From: Ilyomonas sp965214235
Lineage (GTDB): Bacteria > Bacteroidota > Bacteroidia > Chitinophagales > Chitinophagaceae
Reading direction: 5' to 3'
NCBI GenBank assembly: GCA_965214235.1
Contig: CBDCBH010000003.1
Span: 1,426,001 to 1,490,000, forward strand
Length of the DNA stretch: 64,000 bases
Shown: piece by piece, positions 53,711-63,800 of the stretch
How the letters are laid out: each line of letters opens with the position of its first letter
Numbering within the stretch: position 1 is the stretch's first letter
Translations under genes and position numbers: made by a program
Notes under the pieces: model-generated
Databases searched by the model: none
Told to the model about the DNA's origin: nothing
What the model saw: only the letters and a program-made list of their open reading frames with translations

Positions 53711-53752
53711 CTGAAGATTTCAGCGGGCTTGATCCCAAATTCCGTTAACGAT
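53699..53752 (+). repeat. attC-like site 15 (compact, 54 bp)
   Basis: Left arm TATGACGGATAAC ends at 53711; crossover G at 53744 (CCGTTAACG). The arm matches the C14 start TTGTGCGTCAT loosely. The body contains the 45-bp element TTTCAGCGGGCTTGATCCC. Size is like small canonical attC sites. Confidence 0.6.
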
Positions 53753-53763
53753 TAGCCAGCGAA

Positions 53764-53865
53764 AATTAATCTTTACAAAGCAGACGATTTTATAGAAAAG
53801 TCTTTCAACGCCAAGGAAGTTGTTACTACGATCCGTGAATACATGGCTAATACGGTTGCTTTTTA
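53764..53865 (+). pseudogene. C-terminal fragment of a response regulator
   Basis: Frame reads KINLYKADDFIEKSFNAKEV and TTIREYMANTVAF, then stop at 53865; this matches the last helix and strand of a receiver domain (K-x-F-x-x-x-x-L positions). No start and no phosphoacceptor region remain. Confidence 0.5.
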
Positions 53866-53901
53866 AACTTGGCAAACGGCTGTAAACTTGTAATTTGCGG
53901 A

Positions 53902-54151
53902 CATGACACCTGACGAGGAATTAGAAGGTTTGAAAAAAGACTACATACTTAAAACATTATCGCATCTGAAAGCATTAGAGGACTTACAAGTGAAAGATTT
54001 TAAAGATGCTTCTGTAAAAGCAGAAGTTGTATTACGCCAGGCATCCTCATCCAAAACCTTTATGAAGCTCAGTAACTTTATTAGAGAAATAAAGTAAGCA
54101 AACGTCTACTTCTGATTCGCTTCTCTTGATATGTCAACTATGAATTTTGTG
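53902..54151 (+). repeat. 250-bp direct repeat, copy B
   Basis: Second copy of the segment at 28679-28928, about 25 kb away. Both copies end at AACTATGAATTTTG and both are preceded by the GCGGGCTTGA...GTTAACGATTA half site, at slightly different distances. Confidence 0.85.
53903..54097 (+). CDS. 64-aa duplicated hypothetical protein, copy B
   Basis: Same start MTPDEELEGLKKDYILKTL as the copy at 28681; a few substitutions near the end (for example VLRQASSSKTF against TLRRASSSKSF). Conserved length in both copies supports a real small gene. Function unknown. Confidence 0.55.
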   Translation: MTPDEELEGLKKDYILKTLSHLKALEDLQVKDFKDASVKAEVVLRQASSSKTFMKLSNFIREIK

Positions 54152-54188
54152 GATAAGTCAGCTAAATAAGCAGAAAATCAGAATGTAA

Positions 54189-54425
54189 TTATTGGACGAT
54201 TGTTTTTGAAAGAGTCTCGTATTTGTCATCACCCAAATACTTTTGCATTAGACGAACAATGATGTTGGAACCATTGTTATGAAAGCTTTTCCTGGCTTCA
54301 TGCAGAGTATCGCAGACGTCCAATTCCAAAGCTTCATCAGGATTGATTTTGTAACGGGAATCGTAGATATAGTATGTATCTAACAATTGACTTTTTACCA
54401 TAAGGCAGTAACTTTTACCAAACAT
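54189..54425 (-). CDS. Hypothetical 78-aa protein with terminator-like hairpin at its start
   Basis: Reads MFGKSYCLMVKSQLLDTYYI and contains DEALELDVCDTLHEARKSF. A terminator-like hairpin followed by a U-run ends directly before its ATG, which is odd for an expressed gene. It may be controlled by attenuation, or it may be spurious. It takes the same place as the 87-aa ORF after copy A. Confidence 0.4.
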   Translation of the reverse strand: MFGKSYCLMVKSQLLDTYYIYDSRYKINPDEALELDVCDTLHEARKSFHNNGSNIIVRLMQKYLGDDKYETLSKTIVQ

Positions 54426-54433
54426 AAATAAAA

Positions 54434-54458
54434 AAGCCGCTGGACGAAACAGCGGCTT
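54434..54458 (-). terminator. Terminator or attenuator hairpin before the 78-aa ORF
   Basis: AAGCCGCT and AGCGGCTT pair perfectly (8 bp, 9-base loop). On the minus strand it is followed by TTTTTTATTT, the classical intrinsic terminator form, ending just before the ATG at 54425. Confidence 0.7.
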
Positions 54459-54624
54459 AAAACTATTAACAATGATTCGATTCTATGCGATATAAAAATA
54501 ATCCGGCGTTTCATTATTTCCCATGATTAAGAATATTCTAAGGAAATTCTAACCTCTTTTTAATAAGTTTGTTTCTGAAGTGATTATTTGCGAATGCAAA
54601 TAATCACTCTGCTTTGACTGAAAA

Positions 54625-55526
54625 AACGACCTGTCTTCTCAGAGGTAATCTAAGTTTACTTAATTGATAAAGAAGGGATAAGAGAAGATAGAGAAGGGAG
54701 TCAGCTTTGCATAAGCAAGAAGGAACAAAACTTCCGGTAATGCAAACTCCTTACATGTTGAGCGACTCCCAATGGGAAGAAGTCAGGACAATCATTGAGC
54801 CTAAGGCACGAAAAAGAAAAACAAGTTTGCGTGTCATTACAAACGGCATTATTTACCTTTTAGAGAACGGATGTAAGTGGAAAGGCTTGCCCGCCTGTTA
54901 TGGACATCACAAGACGGTATGGTATTATTATAACAAGTGGATGCTGTATGGTACACTGGAGCAATTACTGTATAAACTGACCGTAAAAGTGCATACACAA
55001 AAGCAGCATCGCAAAGGAGAACCCACGCTTGTTATCATTGATTCCCAATCGGTAAAGACAACCGCCGGCACCAGTGAATCAACAGGTTATGATGCCAACA
55101 AGAAAGTAAAGGGACGAAAGCGGCATATTGCTACAGATACGGAAGGAAACATAGTGGCAGCTGGTGTTACAGCCGCTTCGGTGCATGACAAGCCGGGCAG
55201 CAAAACGCTTGAGCAGGACATAGAAGACCTTGAGAGCATAAAGAAGATAGTAGCAGATGGTGCTTACAAAGGTGTGCCGCCGTTTACAGCCAACGGACGC
55301 ATTGAATGGGAGATCGTAGAGAAGATACAAGGCAGTCCTTTCAGAGTGCTTCCCAGGCGATGGGTGGTTGAGCGCTCTCTGGCCTGGCTTTCTAATTTCA
55401 GACGACTCAGCCGGGATTATGAAAAGTCTGTGCTCATGTCCAAAGCTATGCTCCTCATGGCCTCAATTATTATAACTCTCAATAAACTATTCACTTAAAT
55501 TCAGATTACCTCTAAGACGGGTCGTT
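54625..55526 (+). mobile_element. IS5-family insertion sequence
   Basis: Imperfect terminal inverted repeats: AACGACCTGTCTT then AGAGGTAATCT at the left, and the reverse complement AACGACCCGTCTTAGAGGTAATCT at the right. The left arm has a 3-base insertion (CTC). Total length about 902 bp, containing one transposase gene. Confidence 0.88.
54707..55498 (+). CDS. IS5-family transposase (DDE)
   Basis: 263 aa single-frame transposase with N-terminal DUF4096-like region (LSDSQWEEVRTIIEPKARKR; YLLENGCKWKGLPACYG) and DDE core: TLVIIDSQSV (first Asp), KIVADGAYKG (second Asp) and RWVVERSLAWLSNFRRLSRDYE (Glu). It starts with TTG at 54707; ATG codons further in (54740) are possible. Intact. Confidence 0.92.
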   Translation: MHKQEGTKLPVMQTPYMLSDSQWEEVRTIIEPKARKRKTSLRVITNGIIYLLENGCKWKGLPACYGHHKTVWYYYNKWMLYGTLEQLLYKLTVKVHTQKQHRKGEPTLVIIDSQSVKTTAGTSESTGYDANKKVKGRKRHIATDTEGNIVAAGVTAASVHDKPGSKTLEQDIEDLESIKKIVADGAYKGVPPFTANGRIEWEIVEKIQGSPFRVLPRRWVVERSLAWLSNFRRLSRDYEKSVLMSKAMLLMASIIITLNKLFT

Positions 55527-55601
55527 TATTCTTTTCCCTTACACCGCTTCATCATTAATTGCAAACTTTAGTCACTCAGTTAATAACTAAAAGTCGTCAA
55601 C

Positions 55602-55877
55602 TTATTTCACAATTTCCCAGTCAATGCCAAATGGATCAGACAGTCTTCCCAATCTCCAGCCAAAGTCTTCGCCAACAGGATACACCTCTGTAGCTCCTAC
55701 TTTTATTGCATGTTGAAAAACAGCATCTGGATTTTCTACAACTAAAATCATTCTAATCACCTCTTGTCTTAAGTTTTTTGAAATGACATCGCCTACATCT
55801 GCCAGGTGTCCGCTTACCCAGAATTCAGCGCCATCTACAGAAAGCCATGGTTGAATTGATGTTGTAATACCTGTCAC
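55602..55877 (-). pseudogene. Internally deleted VOC (PhnB-like) gene
   Basis: 91 codons reading PWLSVDGAEFWVSGHLADVG and VENPDAVFQHAIKVGATEVYPV, then DPFGIDWEIVK. Normal PhnB-like VOC proteins are about 125-140 aa; the stretch between SVDG and AEFW, which holds the first helix and strand, is missing without a frameshift. It may be a remnant or a short variant. Confidence 0.6.
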
Positions 55878-56205
55878 GTTGTAAGTTTTATTGTTTTACT
55901 GTTTTTCATACCGCCTTTTAAATAATTTGTGAATGACGGCTGACTCTCGCATTACCACTAACTTTTAAATAAACGAAACTAATGCTTCGCAATTCACGCA
56001 TTACAAATATATGTTTGTGGTTTTTCTTAAAAGTTCCTCAACTATTCAGATGTTTTATATACAGATTTGAAAATGTCATATCAGCTTCTATGTACTGATG
56101 TAATATTGGCTGTTTTACATCCCGTCTGATTGAAAAATATTTCATTAATTATTCTAAGTTTTGGCACTTGTGTTGCATCTGGTGCTGTGATATTGGATTT
56201 TAGAC

Positions 56206-56236
56206 GGGGCTTAACATTTTTATGTTGCCCCTTTTT
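56206..56236 (+). terminator. Terminator-like hairpin, first of a pair
   Basis: GGGGCTTAACAT and ATGTTGCCCC pair around TTTT, followed by TTTTT. Preceded by GATATTGGATTTTAGAC. Confidence 0.65.
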
Positions 56237-56420
56237 ATTGCTTTGCTTATTTCATTTCTTACCTTACTTTCTTGTTTTGTGTTGCAATATTCAATTCCAT
56301 AATTTGTTCAGCTTTCCTCTTTTGAAATACAAGTAATTTTTTCATTTTCTTATCTGCCTGACAGTGAATCAAAATTATACCGGCATCTGCTTTGTCTTTT
56401 GTGTCACGATATTAGATTCC

Positions 56421-56456
56421 GGGGCTGGTATTTCTATACAGCCCCTTTTGTTTTTT
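56421..56456 (+). terminator. Terminator-like hairpin, second of a pair
   Basis: GGGGCTG and CAGCCCC pair with a loop containing TATTTCTATA, followed by TTTTGTTTTTT. Preceded by GATATTAGATTCC, similar to the first hairpin's lead-in. Confidence 0.65.
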
Positions 56457-56955
56457 AATCCATCCATTCTTTTTTGTGTTCTACTTTTGTGAAACGTACT
56501 ATTTATCAATTGCATTTTTTTGATAAGTTTGGGAGACAAGCGGGAGAAAAATCATTGACATGCTCGCTTCGGAATCCAGTACGGTTTTCAATCCTTGTCT
56601 CCTTCTTGCCATTTATTAACTTGCCATGTTATTTGTGTTGTTTCTTTGAATTAGCAATGATTGCCCGACTTAAGCATCTGAAATAAGAGGTGATTCTTTT
56701 AATGATTTTTTTAAATGATAAACAACAAATAAACGCACAACATTATGTCTTACGCGAGAAGAGCCCGGCATCGTATTATCATCTATGTGCAAGCATTGAC
56801 TTTATTTCCGTCCTGAGGGATAGGGATATACATAATAATGCCTCTACTCGGCATTTACATGCGCCTTCTTTCAATGATTATTTGTGTTTGGAACATTCTA
56901 CTTAAAAACAAAATGCGGTAAAAAGAGAAGACAGGAAATTGCTATCAGAGCTTTT

Positions 56956-57410
56956 TTATCCCAGTTTAGATGCTTTGGTGGATAAAGCATTGGTGCTTAC
57001 AATGGACATTGGTTCTCTGTTGATCTGTATCAGCCATTTACTCCATTGTTGTTTGGGTGTAATGTTTCTGAGACTTCCATGTAAGCGTCGGTTGTTATAA
57101 AAGATTTCCCACCGGTTAAATGTTTGGATGGCGGCTTGTATATCTTCAAATTGGCGCGATTGCCATACTTCTCTTTCAACAATGCTATGATAGGCTTCTA
57201 TAAAACGATTCTCTACCGGCGTTGCCACATGAATAAATTCCTGAACTACCCCCCTTTGTCTTTTATATAATCCCTTACCGCATGTGCTATAAATTGACTT
57301 CCATTGTTATTTGTGAGTGTTATGCCATTGACTTCATGTTTGCAAAGGATTTGATCTCATATCCAGAACACATCTTCTTTTCTCATCCGCTACCATAGTG
57401 CATAAAATGG
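56956..57410 (-). mobile_element. IS3-like transposase remnant (right, leftward)
   Basis: Inverted near-identical copy of 34595-35028. Open part 56956-57228 reads ENRFIEAYHSIVEREVWQSR and RRLHGSLRNITPKQQWSKW. Upstream it is frameshifted but still shows TLTNNNGSQFIAHAVRDY. Together with the left copy it brackets a 22-kb segment containing the cassette array and IS5. Confidence 0.8.
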
Positions 57411-57645
57411 GTAAGAACCGCTACCTTTTTATTGTATGAGCTGGGTATGATAGCTTACTCAATGGTAATGAGTCAGGATATAAAAGAGAGTAGGCTGGTT
57501 AAAGCAATGCTTGTTGTACAAGCTGCGCTTATTATTTATGCACTGGTTCTTCCATACGAAAAGAATGTACCGAATGGTTTACCACCCCACAATTAAAACA
57601 GCGAGCGATGTGGGCCTCCTTATTTATGTCAGTTTATTTTACCTT

Positions 57646-60600
57646 ACTTTTGTTGCAACTTCTTCCATTCCTCTTGCAAGGTTTGCAAATTTTTTTCAAC
57701 CTGTTGTACAGCTTCAACCGTTCGTGGCATTGGTGCTACATCTGCCTCCTGTAAAACGCCGGTTAATGTAGCGAACTCGCCATTTAGTTTTGTAAAACTG
57801 AAGGCATTTTTTTCCGGATTATTTTGCAGCAAGGCAGCGGCAGAATCAATCTTCATAATGTCAGCAGAACGGCTTTTATTTTTTACAACAGTTCTAAAAT
57901 CAGCAATCTCTCTCAGCAATTGCATACAGGTTTTTTGCCCGTTGTAGCATTGTAGAGAAAGTGCAAGCTGTTGCTGTAAAGCCGGCAGTGGCGTTTTTAC
58001 GCGCGGATCCATTACAACGGTAAGAGATTGTTTATATGCGGTGCCATTAACCGTTATCTGCACGGTGTAGGTGCCGGGCATTACCCAGGGCGATGTAATT
58101 TGCGGAGGCGTGTTCATATAAACTGCCGTCATCGGAAACAAAATGCCCTCAGCTAAGGGCGTATAATGCAAATCCCAGATAAAGCGATGCGCACCCTTCT
58201 TTGCCGATAAAATTTGCTGAGGTCGTATCCAGTATAAAGGCACATTTACATCAGGCATTTTGTAAGCTGTATCGTTGACTGAATATCTTCTCACTACATT
58301 TCCTTTTGCATCTGTTATTTGAAGTGTTACTTCATTGGTTGCATTGTTACTTAAATAATAATCAATGATAGCGCCATCGGGCGGGTTTTGCCCGGCAGGT
58401 TCGTCCGGCGGTAAAGGTGTATCTGTATTCATATCCCAGCGAACACGATATACATTGGCAGGTTTGTACAAAACGGCATCTTTATTTTTATTGATTGAAA
58501 CAATACCGCGCAACGGGTTAACATCATCCAATATCCAAAAACCCCGCCCGTGCGAAGCCACAACCAAATCATCATTCTTTATCATCAAATCCCGTATCGA
58601 ACTGGCGGGCATGTCCAACCGTAAAGATTGCCAGTGTTCACCATCATCAAACGAAACATAAGTGCAGGTTTCCGACCCGGCAAATAATAAACCTTGTTGC
58701 TTTGCATCTTCCCGCACCACGTTAATGGGTTCATCGGGCAAGCCGGTTGTTATTTTTTGCCAGCTTTTGCCGCCATCGTGCGTGCGATAAAGATAAGGGT
58801 GCATGTCATCGCACCGGAAACGGTTAACGGCTGCATAAGCGGTTTGATTATCAAAATGGCCGGCATCTATAATGGAAACCTTGCTCCATGCCGTTAGTTC
58901 GGGCGGGGTTACATCTTTCCATATTTTACCGCCATCGTGCGTAATTTGTATCAGCCCGTCGTCGGTGCCGCACCAAATGGTATGAACGTCTTTATACGAA
59001 GGCGCCACAGTATAAATAACACCGCGTTGCCGTAGTGTTTGCTTTGCTTCTGCTGTGTACATGCCAATACTTTCGGGTAGCTGATCGTATGTTTTGCGGG
59101 TAAGATCAGGGCTGATAATGTTCCATGTATTTCCGCCGTTATTTGTTGTAAACAAAACGTTGCCGGCAAAATATAAGATGGTTGAATCAACAGGAGAAAA
59201 CAACATGGGCGCAGTTCTTATAAAACGGTATTTGCCGGTGCGCAACACTTCTGGGGATACATTTTGTACCTGCCCGGTTAGCTTATTATACCGCGTAATT
59301 TTTCCGCCATACACAATGTTTGCGTGTAAGGGATCGGGCGCCACATAACCATACTCTTCTGCGCCAACCGGATGCCAGTCGCGGAAATTAATTTCACCGT
59401 CATTGCCTCTTGTTGCAATGCCTACCGAACCACTTTCCTGCTGACCGCTGTACACATTGTACGGAAAAGCATTATCGGCACTTACATGGTATAGCTGCGC
59501 GGTTGGCTGATTGTACCACGAGCTCCAGCTATTGCCACCATTTACGGTTACCAAAGCACCCTGATCGCCGGTTACCAGCATAATATCAGGATTGATTGGA
59601 TTTATCCATACATTCTGATAATCATCGCCGCCGGGCGCACCGCGCAAACCCCTCCACGACTTACCGCCATCGGTTGATTTCCAGAAAACAATACTCGCTG
59701 AATAAAGGGTATTCGCATCTTTCGGGTCAACTTCAATAACCGGTGCATCGCCGCCGCCAATGCGGGCTTCCGGCCGGCCGTCGTCTGAAATTCTTTGCCA
59801 ATGTTCGCCTTTATCATTCGACAGGTACATATCCATTCCGGTTCCTGTGCCATATTCATTTTCTTCGGTTGTGCAAATTACCAGATACAACTTGTTTGGG
59901 TTGGAAGGCGCAATGGCAATATGTGCCTGCACTAAGCTATCCGACAATCCCTTCTTTAACTGATGCCAGTTATTGCCGCCATCGGTTGATTTAAAAATAC
60001 CTCCTTTCGTGCCTTCCCACTTCGCATTTTCCCAGGGACCTTCCTGCGACTGCCACATCGTAGCATAGATGGTGTTGGGATCGGAAGGATCAATGTCAAC
60101 ATCATCGCCGCCGGTGGTTTCATCTATATAAAACACCTTTTGAAAGCTGGTGCCACCATCGAGCGAGCGGTAAATGCCACGCTCTTCATTTGGTCCGTAA
60201 GGATGACCCAGAACGGCAACAAAAATGCGATCCGGATTTTGCGGATCAACTGCAATTTTTGGAATTTGCTGCCCATTTTGCAAGCCTAAATGCTGCCATG
60301 TTTTTCCGGCATCGGTTGATTTATAAATGCCGTTGCCCACAGAAAGATCAGGGCGATGCAAGCCTTCGCCACTGCCTACATAAATAACATTCGGGTTTGA
60401 CGGCGCAACTACAATGGTACCGATTGAACCGGTTGATTGATTATCGAAAATGCTTTGCCAGGTGCGCCCGTAATCGGTGGTTTTCCAAACGCCGCCGTTG
60501 TTTACGCCAATGTAAAAAACATTGGGCTGCTGCGGCACACCGGCTGCGCCAACGGTTCGGCCGCCGCGATATGGACCGATGGAACGCCATTTCATTTGAT

Positions 60601-60700
60601 TGAAATAAACAGAATCGTTTTGCTGTGAGGATGCCGTAACATAAAGACCGAATAAAATAACAGTCAGCATAAAAGTCTTAGGTAAATGAAATGTAATCAT
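57646..60700 (-). CDS. Large secreted BNR/sortilin-like repeat protein
   Basis: About 1018 aa from the ATG at 60700, which gives a signal peptide (MITFHLPKTFMLTVILFG then VTASSQQ); an ATG at 60754 adds 18 residues. Contains many beta-propeller blades with Asp-box style repeats (IYKSTDAGKTWQHLG; IYRSLDGGTSFQKV; IFKSTDGGNNWHQL; YRTHDGGKSWQKI), the pattern of VPS10/sortilin-like or glycosyl hydrolase-annotated proteins of Bacteroidetes. The C-terminal 250 residues include a beta-rich FlgD-Ig-like part (MPGTYTVQITVNGTAYKQSL) and a helical tail. Probably secreted; catalytic activity is not evident. Confidence 0.85.
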
Positions 60701-60858
60701 GGTAAGTGGATTGTGTTTGCTGTTGGTGGTGTTTACTAAAACAATTTTATACATTATATCTCATACCATAACCATTTTTTTAAACACAATTGTAGCAGTA
60801 GTGCATTAGTTCTACAATCAGATTGATGTTAAATATAAAGGAGAGTAAAAAATAATCA

Positions 60859-63800
60859 TCAAAGCCCAAAAGTGGTCTCTTCTTCTACAAAATACATATC
60901 CATATCACCCATATTTTTAGCGTTTATTTTTCCGCGATGCACACAGGTAAAATTGTTTTTAACAAGGTCATATGTGGCATTGGAAATGTTCACTTTTCCG
61001 GGTTCTGAATTTTGTTCCATACGGGCAGCCAGGTTTACCGAATCGCCCCAAATATCGTATTGAAATTTAATGTTGCCTACCACGCCTGCAATTACCGGCC
61101 CTGTGTGAATGCCAAGCCTGATTTCAAAGAATTGCCTGCCTTGGTTTTTTCTTATTTCAATCAGTTCTTTTATAAAAGCCAGCATTTGCAAAGCGGCTTG
61201 CACAACGTTTGTTGGCGTTGCTAAATTATTGTCCGGCATACCTCCCACTGCCATGTAAGCATCGCCGATGGTTTTTATTTTTTCAAGATTGTATTTGAGA
61301 GAGATGTCGTCAAACTTTTTAAAAATGAAATCGAGTTCTGCAACCAAATCTTCGTGGCCAAGTGTTTCAGCAATGGCCGAAAAGTTTTTTATATCAGAAA
61401 ACAAAATGGTAACACTGTTATAACGGCGGGCTGATGTTTTTCCAAAGTTCTTTAATTCGGTTGCGGTTTCAAAGGGAAGAATGTTTAAAAGCAAATCGTC
61501 TGATTTCTTTTTTTCATTTGAAAGCTCTACATTTTTACTCATTAATTCGGTGGTTCTTTCCTTTATTTTTTGCTCCATTTCGGCATACAAAAAAGCATTG
61601 TCTAACGAGATGGCCAATTGCGATGAAATGGTTTTGAAAAACTCAATTCGTCTGCCATCGAAAGCGGCTTCGGCAAGGTTATTTTCGAGATACAACACAC
61701 CTAGCACACGTTCGTTGATGATGATGGGTATGGCGCATACCGAAACCGGGTGATGAATTTGATTATACACATCAAAAGCAAATTTTCGTTCTTCGAGAAA
61801 GTTATTGGCTACAAATACAGATTTTGTTCGGGCAGCGTAATTAATAACTGAAGCCGGAAATAATTTTTTACTTTCTTCTTCCACACTATCCAGAATGGTT
61901 ACTTTTTCATTAAAACCGGTAGCCAACGGAACAAACTTTTCGCTTCCCGATTTTAGTATCACCACGCTATACGTTACACTTGCGTTTTGTATTACAATTT
62001 CAAGCATTTTTTTAAGCAACCTTTCCGGTGTGTTTTCCGATGACAGGGCATGGTTGATTTTGATAATGGTGTTCAAATCGTAAATGTTTTGCAATGCCGA
62101 AATATTCATGTCAGCATCTTTAACTGATACGTTGCTTAACAGTTCGGGAAACTTCTTTTTTAGCTGACTGCATTTTGAAATGGCCCCCCATTTTTGATAA
62201 CATTCAAATGCTTTTTTTAGCATCAGTTCTCCAAATTCATTTTTGCCGGCTGCGAAATATAAATACGCAAAGTGTTCTCTTGCGAAGGCTTCTTCATGAA
62301 TAAAATTACCTTTTTGCGATTGGGCGATTGACTTATAAAAAAGCGAGGCGGCTTTTTCAATTTGCCCTTCGTGCCCCGCAATAAAAGCATTAACAAGCGT
62401 ATGTTTATTTTCAAAATTTTGAGGCGCATATTTTGAAAAGCTTTTCAATAATTTTTCTTTCACTTGTATCCGTTGCCAATTTTTTTTCTTTTCCGCTGCG
62501 TTCGCCGTTAAGCTTTGCAACTGCTTAATAAAAACGATGGCAGAAAATAAAATAAAAGCCGGGTAAGTAATTTGCCGCGAAGTTGTTTCTTCTTCATATT
62601 TATCGGCCAATTCAGAATTCTCAAACGCTTTATCATATTCATTAAACACGCAGGCGAGCGTCATTTTATAAAAATAAAAATCAAACTTACTGGCTTCATC
62701 GTTCGATTTTTCGAGCGTTTCTAAAAAAGCATCTTCATCAAAACCTTCGCTGTTCATAACCAGAGGGTTTGTTACTTCTCTTGCAAAATTGATTACAAAC
62801 TGACGCTGGCTTTCCGAAATATTATACACCAAATCCTGGTTCATGGCTTTGATGGTAGCGCAATCGTCCGTCATGTTATCAAGGAGTTCAACAAGGTTAT
62901 CGCCAGCATGTAAACGGATAGACGTATGAAAAGAAAGAGCGAAAGCCGCATAGAGATAATCGCCCGTTTTTCTACCTAATTCATACGCTTCCCGCAGCGG
63001 CAAAACAGAAGCCCGCAGGCTATCAAGCCAATACGAAAGAAAGCCGTAAAAACTAACCATCACTTTTGTTTTTACTGTTGTGGCATGTAACTGTTCCGTT
63101 AGCTGAAGCGACATTTTTCCAAAGTTGTAACCCTTTTCCAGATTGCCCACAAAAACAGATAACGCAAACCCGTAAAAGCAGTATGCAAACGGCGCATAAA
63201 CCGAGTTGCCGTATTTAAGTGACAGTTGTACCTGCTTAAAAATAACAAGCGGAAGAATATCGGGCGCAGCACCAAAAATGCTGGCTAACGAATTTACGGT
63301 TAATCGTAAGAAAATTAAAGCTTTTTCGTCCTTCATCATCGGCATTAATGGAATTGTGGCGATACTTTTGTTTTTTAACTGCCATTTTACAACCGCATAT
63401 TCTTTAAGTAAGGTTAGCTTGGTGGGATGCCGTTGAATAGGAAATCCAATTTCTTTTAGCACCTGTAGCAAGTGAGCAATCGCTTCGGGAAACTGATGAT
63501 TTTCCGATAAGTGATACACTTTAATTTCATGCGCTTTAATGCTGTCTTGCAAGTTTTTTGCTCTTTTGGTTGATACGTCTAACAGCTTTTCCGCTTCTTC
63601 CGCTTTGCCTGTTATTAGCGCTACTTCGGTGGCTTCGTAATAAAGATTTAATACAAAATTATAATGCACATCCCAATCATCAGAATTCAAAAAAAGAATG
63701 GCGGCTGACAAATATGTATATGATTGTTCAAAAGCTGCGGCGCGTTTTGCTTCTAAGCCTGCTTTAAAAATATATTCGGTAACAGTAGAAACTTTGTCAG

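Larger units (their letters stand above)
35293..53752 (+). other. Integron-like gene cassette array without integrase (CALIN-like)
   Basis: Fifteen attC-like sites delimit fourteen segments carrying about 23 genes or gene remnants, all genuine ones on the plus strand (only the IS1182-like transposase is reversed). Each segment runs from TT of a site's terminal GTT to the G of the next. The 5' bases of most segments are the near reverse complement of the bases ending at the AAC of the following site (for example TTGCCTGCTATTCTG and AGAACAGCAGGCAAC). Inner arms keep pairing despite sequence change. No integron integrase or attI is visible. Confidence 0.85.
55878..56955. other. Gene-poor stretch of about 1.1 kb
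   Basis: Only short unconvincing frames occur. It carries two terminator-like hairpins (56206-56236 and 56421-56456) that share upstream bases GATATTgGATT. The origin is unclear; it may be eroded mobile DNA beside the IS remnant. Confidence 0.5.

Noticed and set aside
35293..53752. CRISPR array as an explanation for the repeats
   Set aside because: The repeats are about 54-210 bp, imperfectly palindromic and separated by whole genes, with no short uniform spacers or cas genes.
35293..53752. REP/BIME or ordinary intergenic terminators
   Set aside because: Sites share a fixed polarity, fixed G|TT end and self-complementary cassette termini, which terminators would not show.
30895..57410. An integron integrase among the recombinases
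   Set aside because: All recombinases seen are DDE or DEDD transposases (IS110, IS1182-like, IS5, IS3-like); none has tyrosine-recombinase motifs.
57471..57599. 42-aa ORF between IS remnant and BNR gene
   Set aside because: Short, no recognisable features, in eroded mobile DNA.
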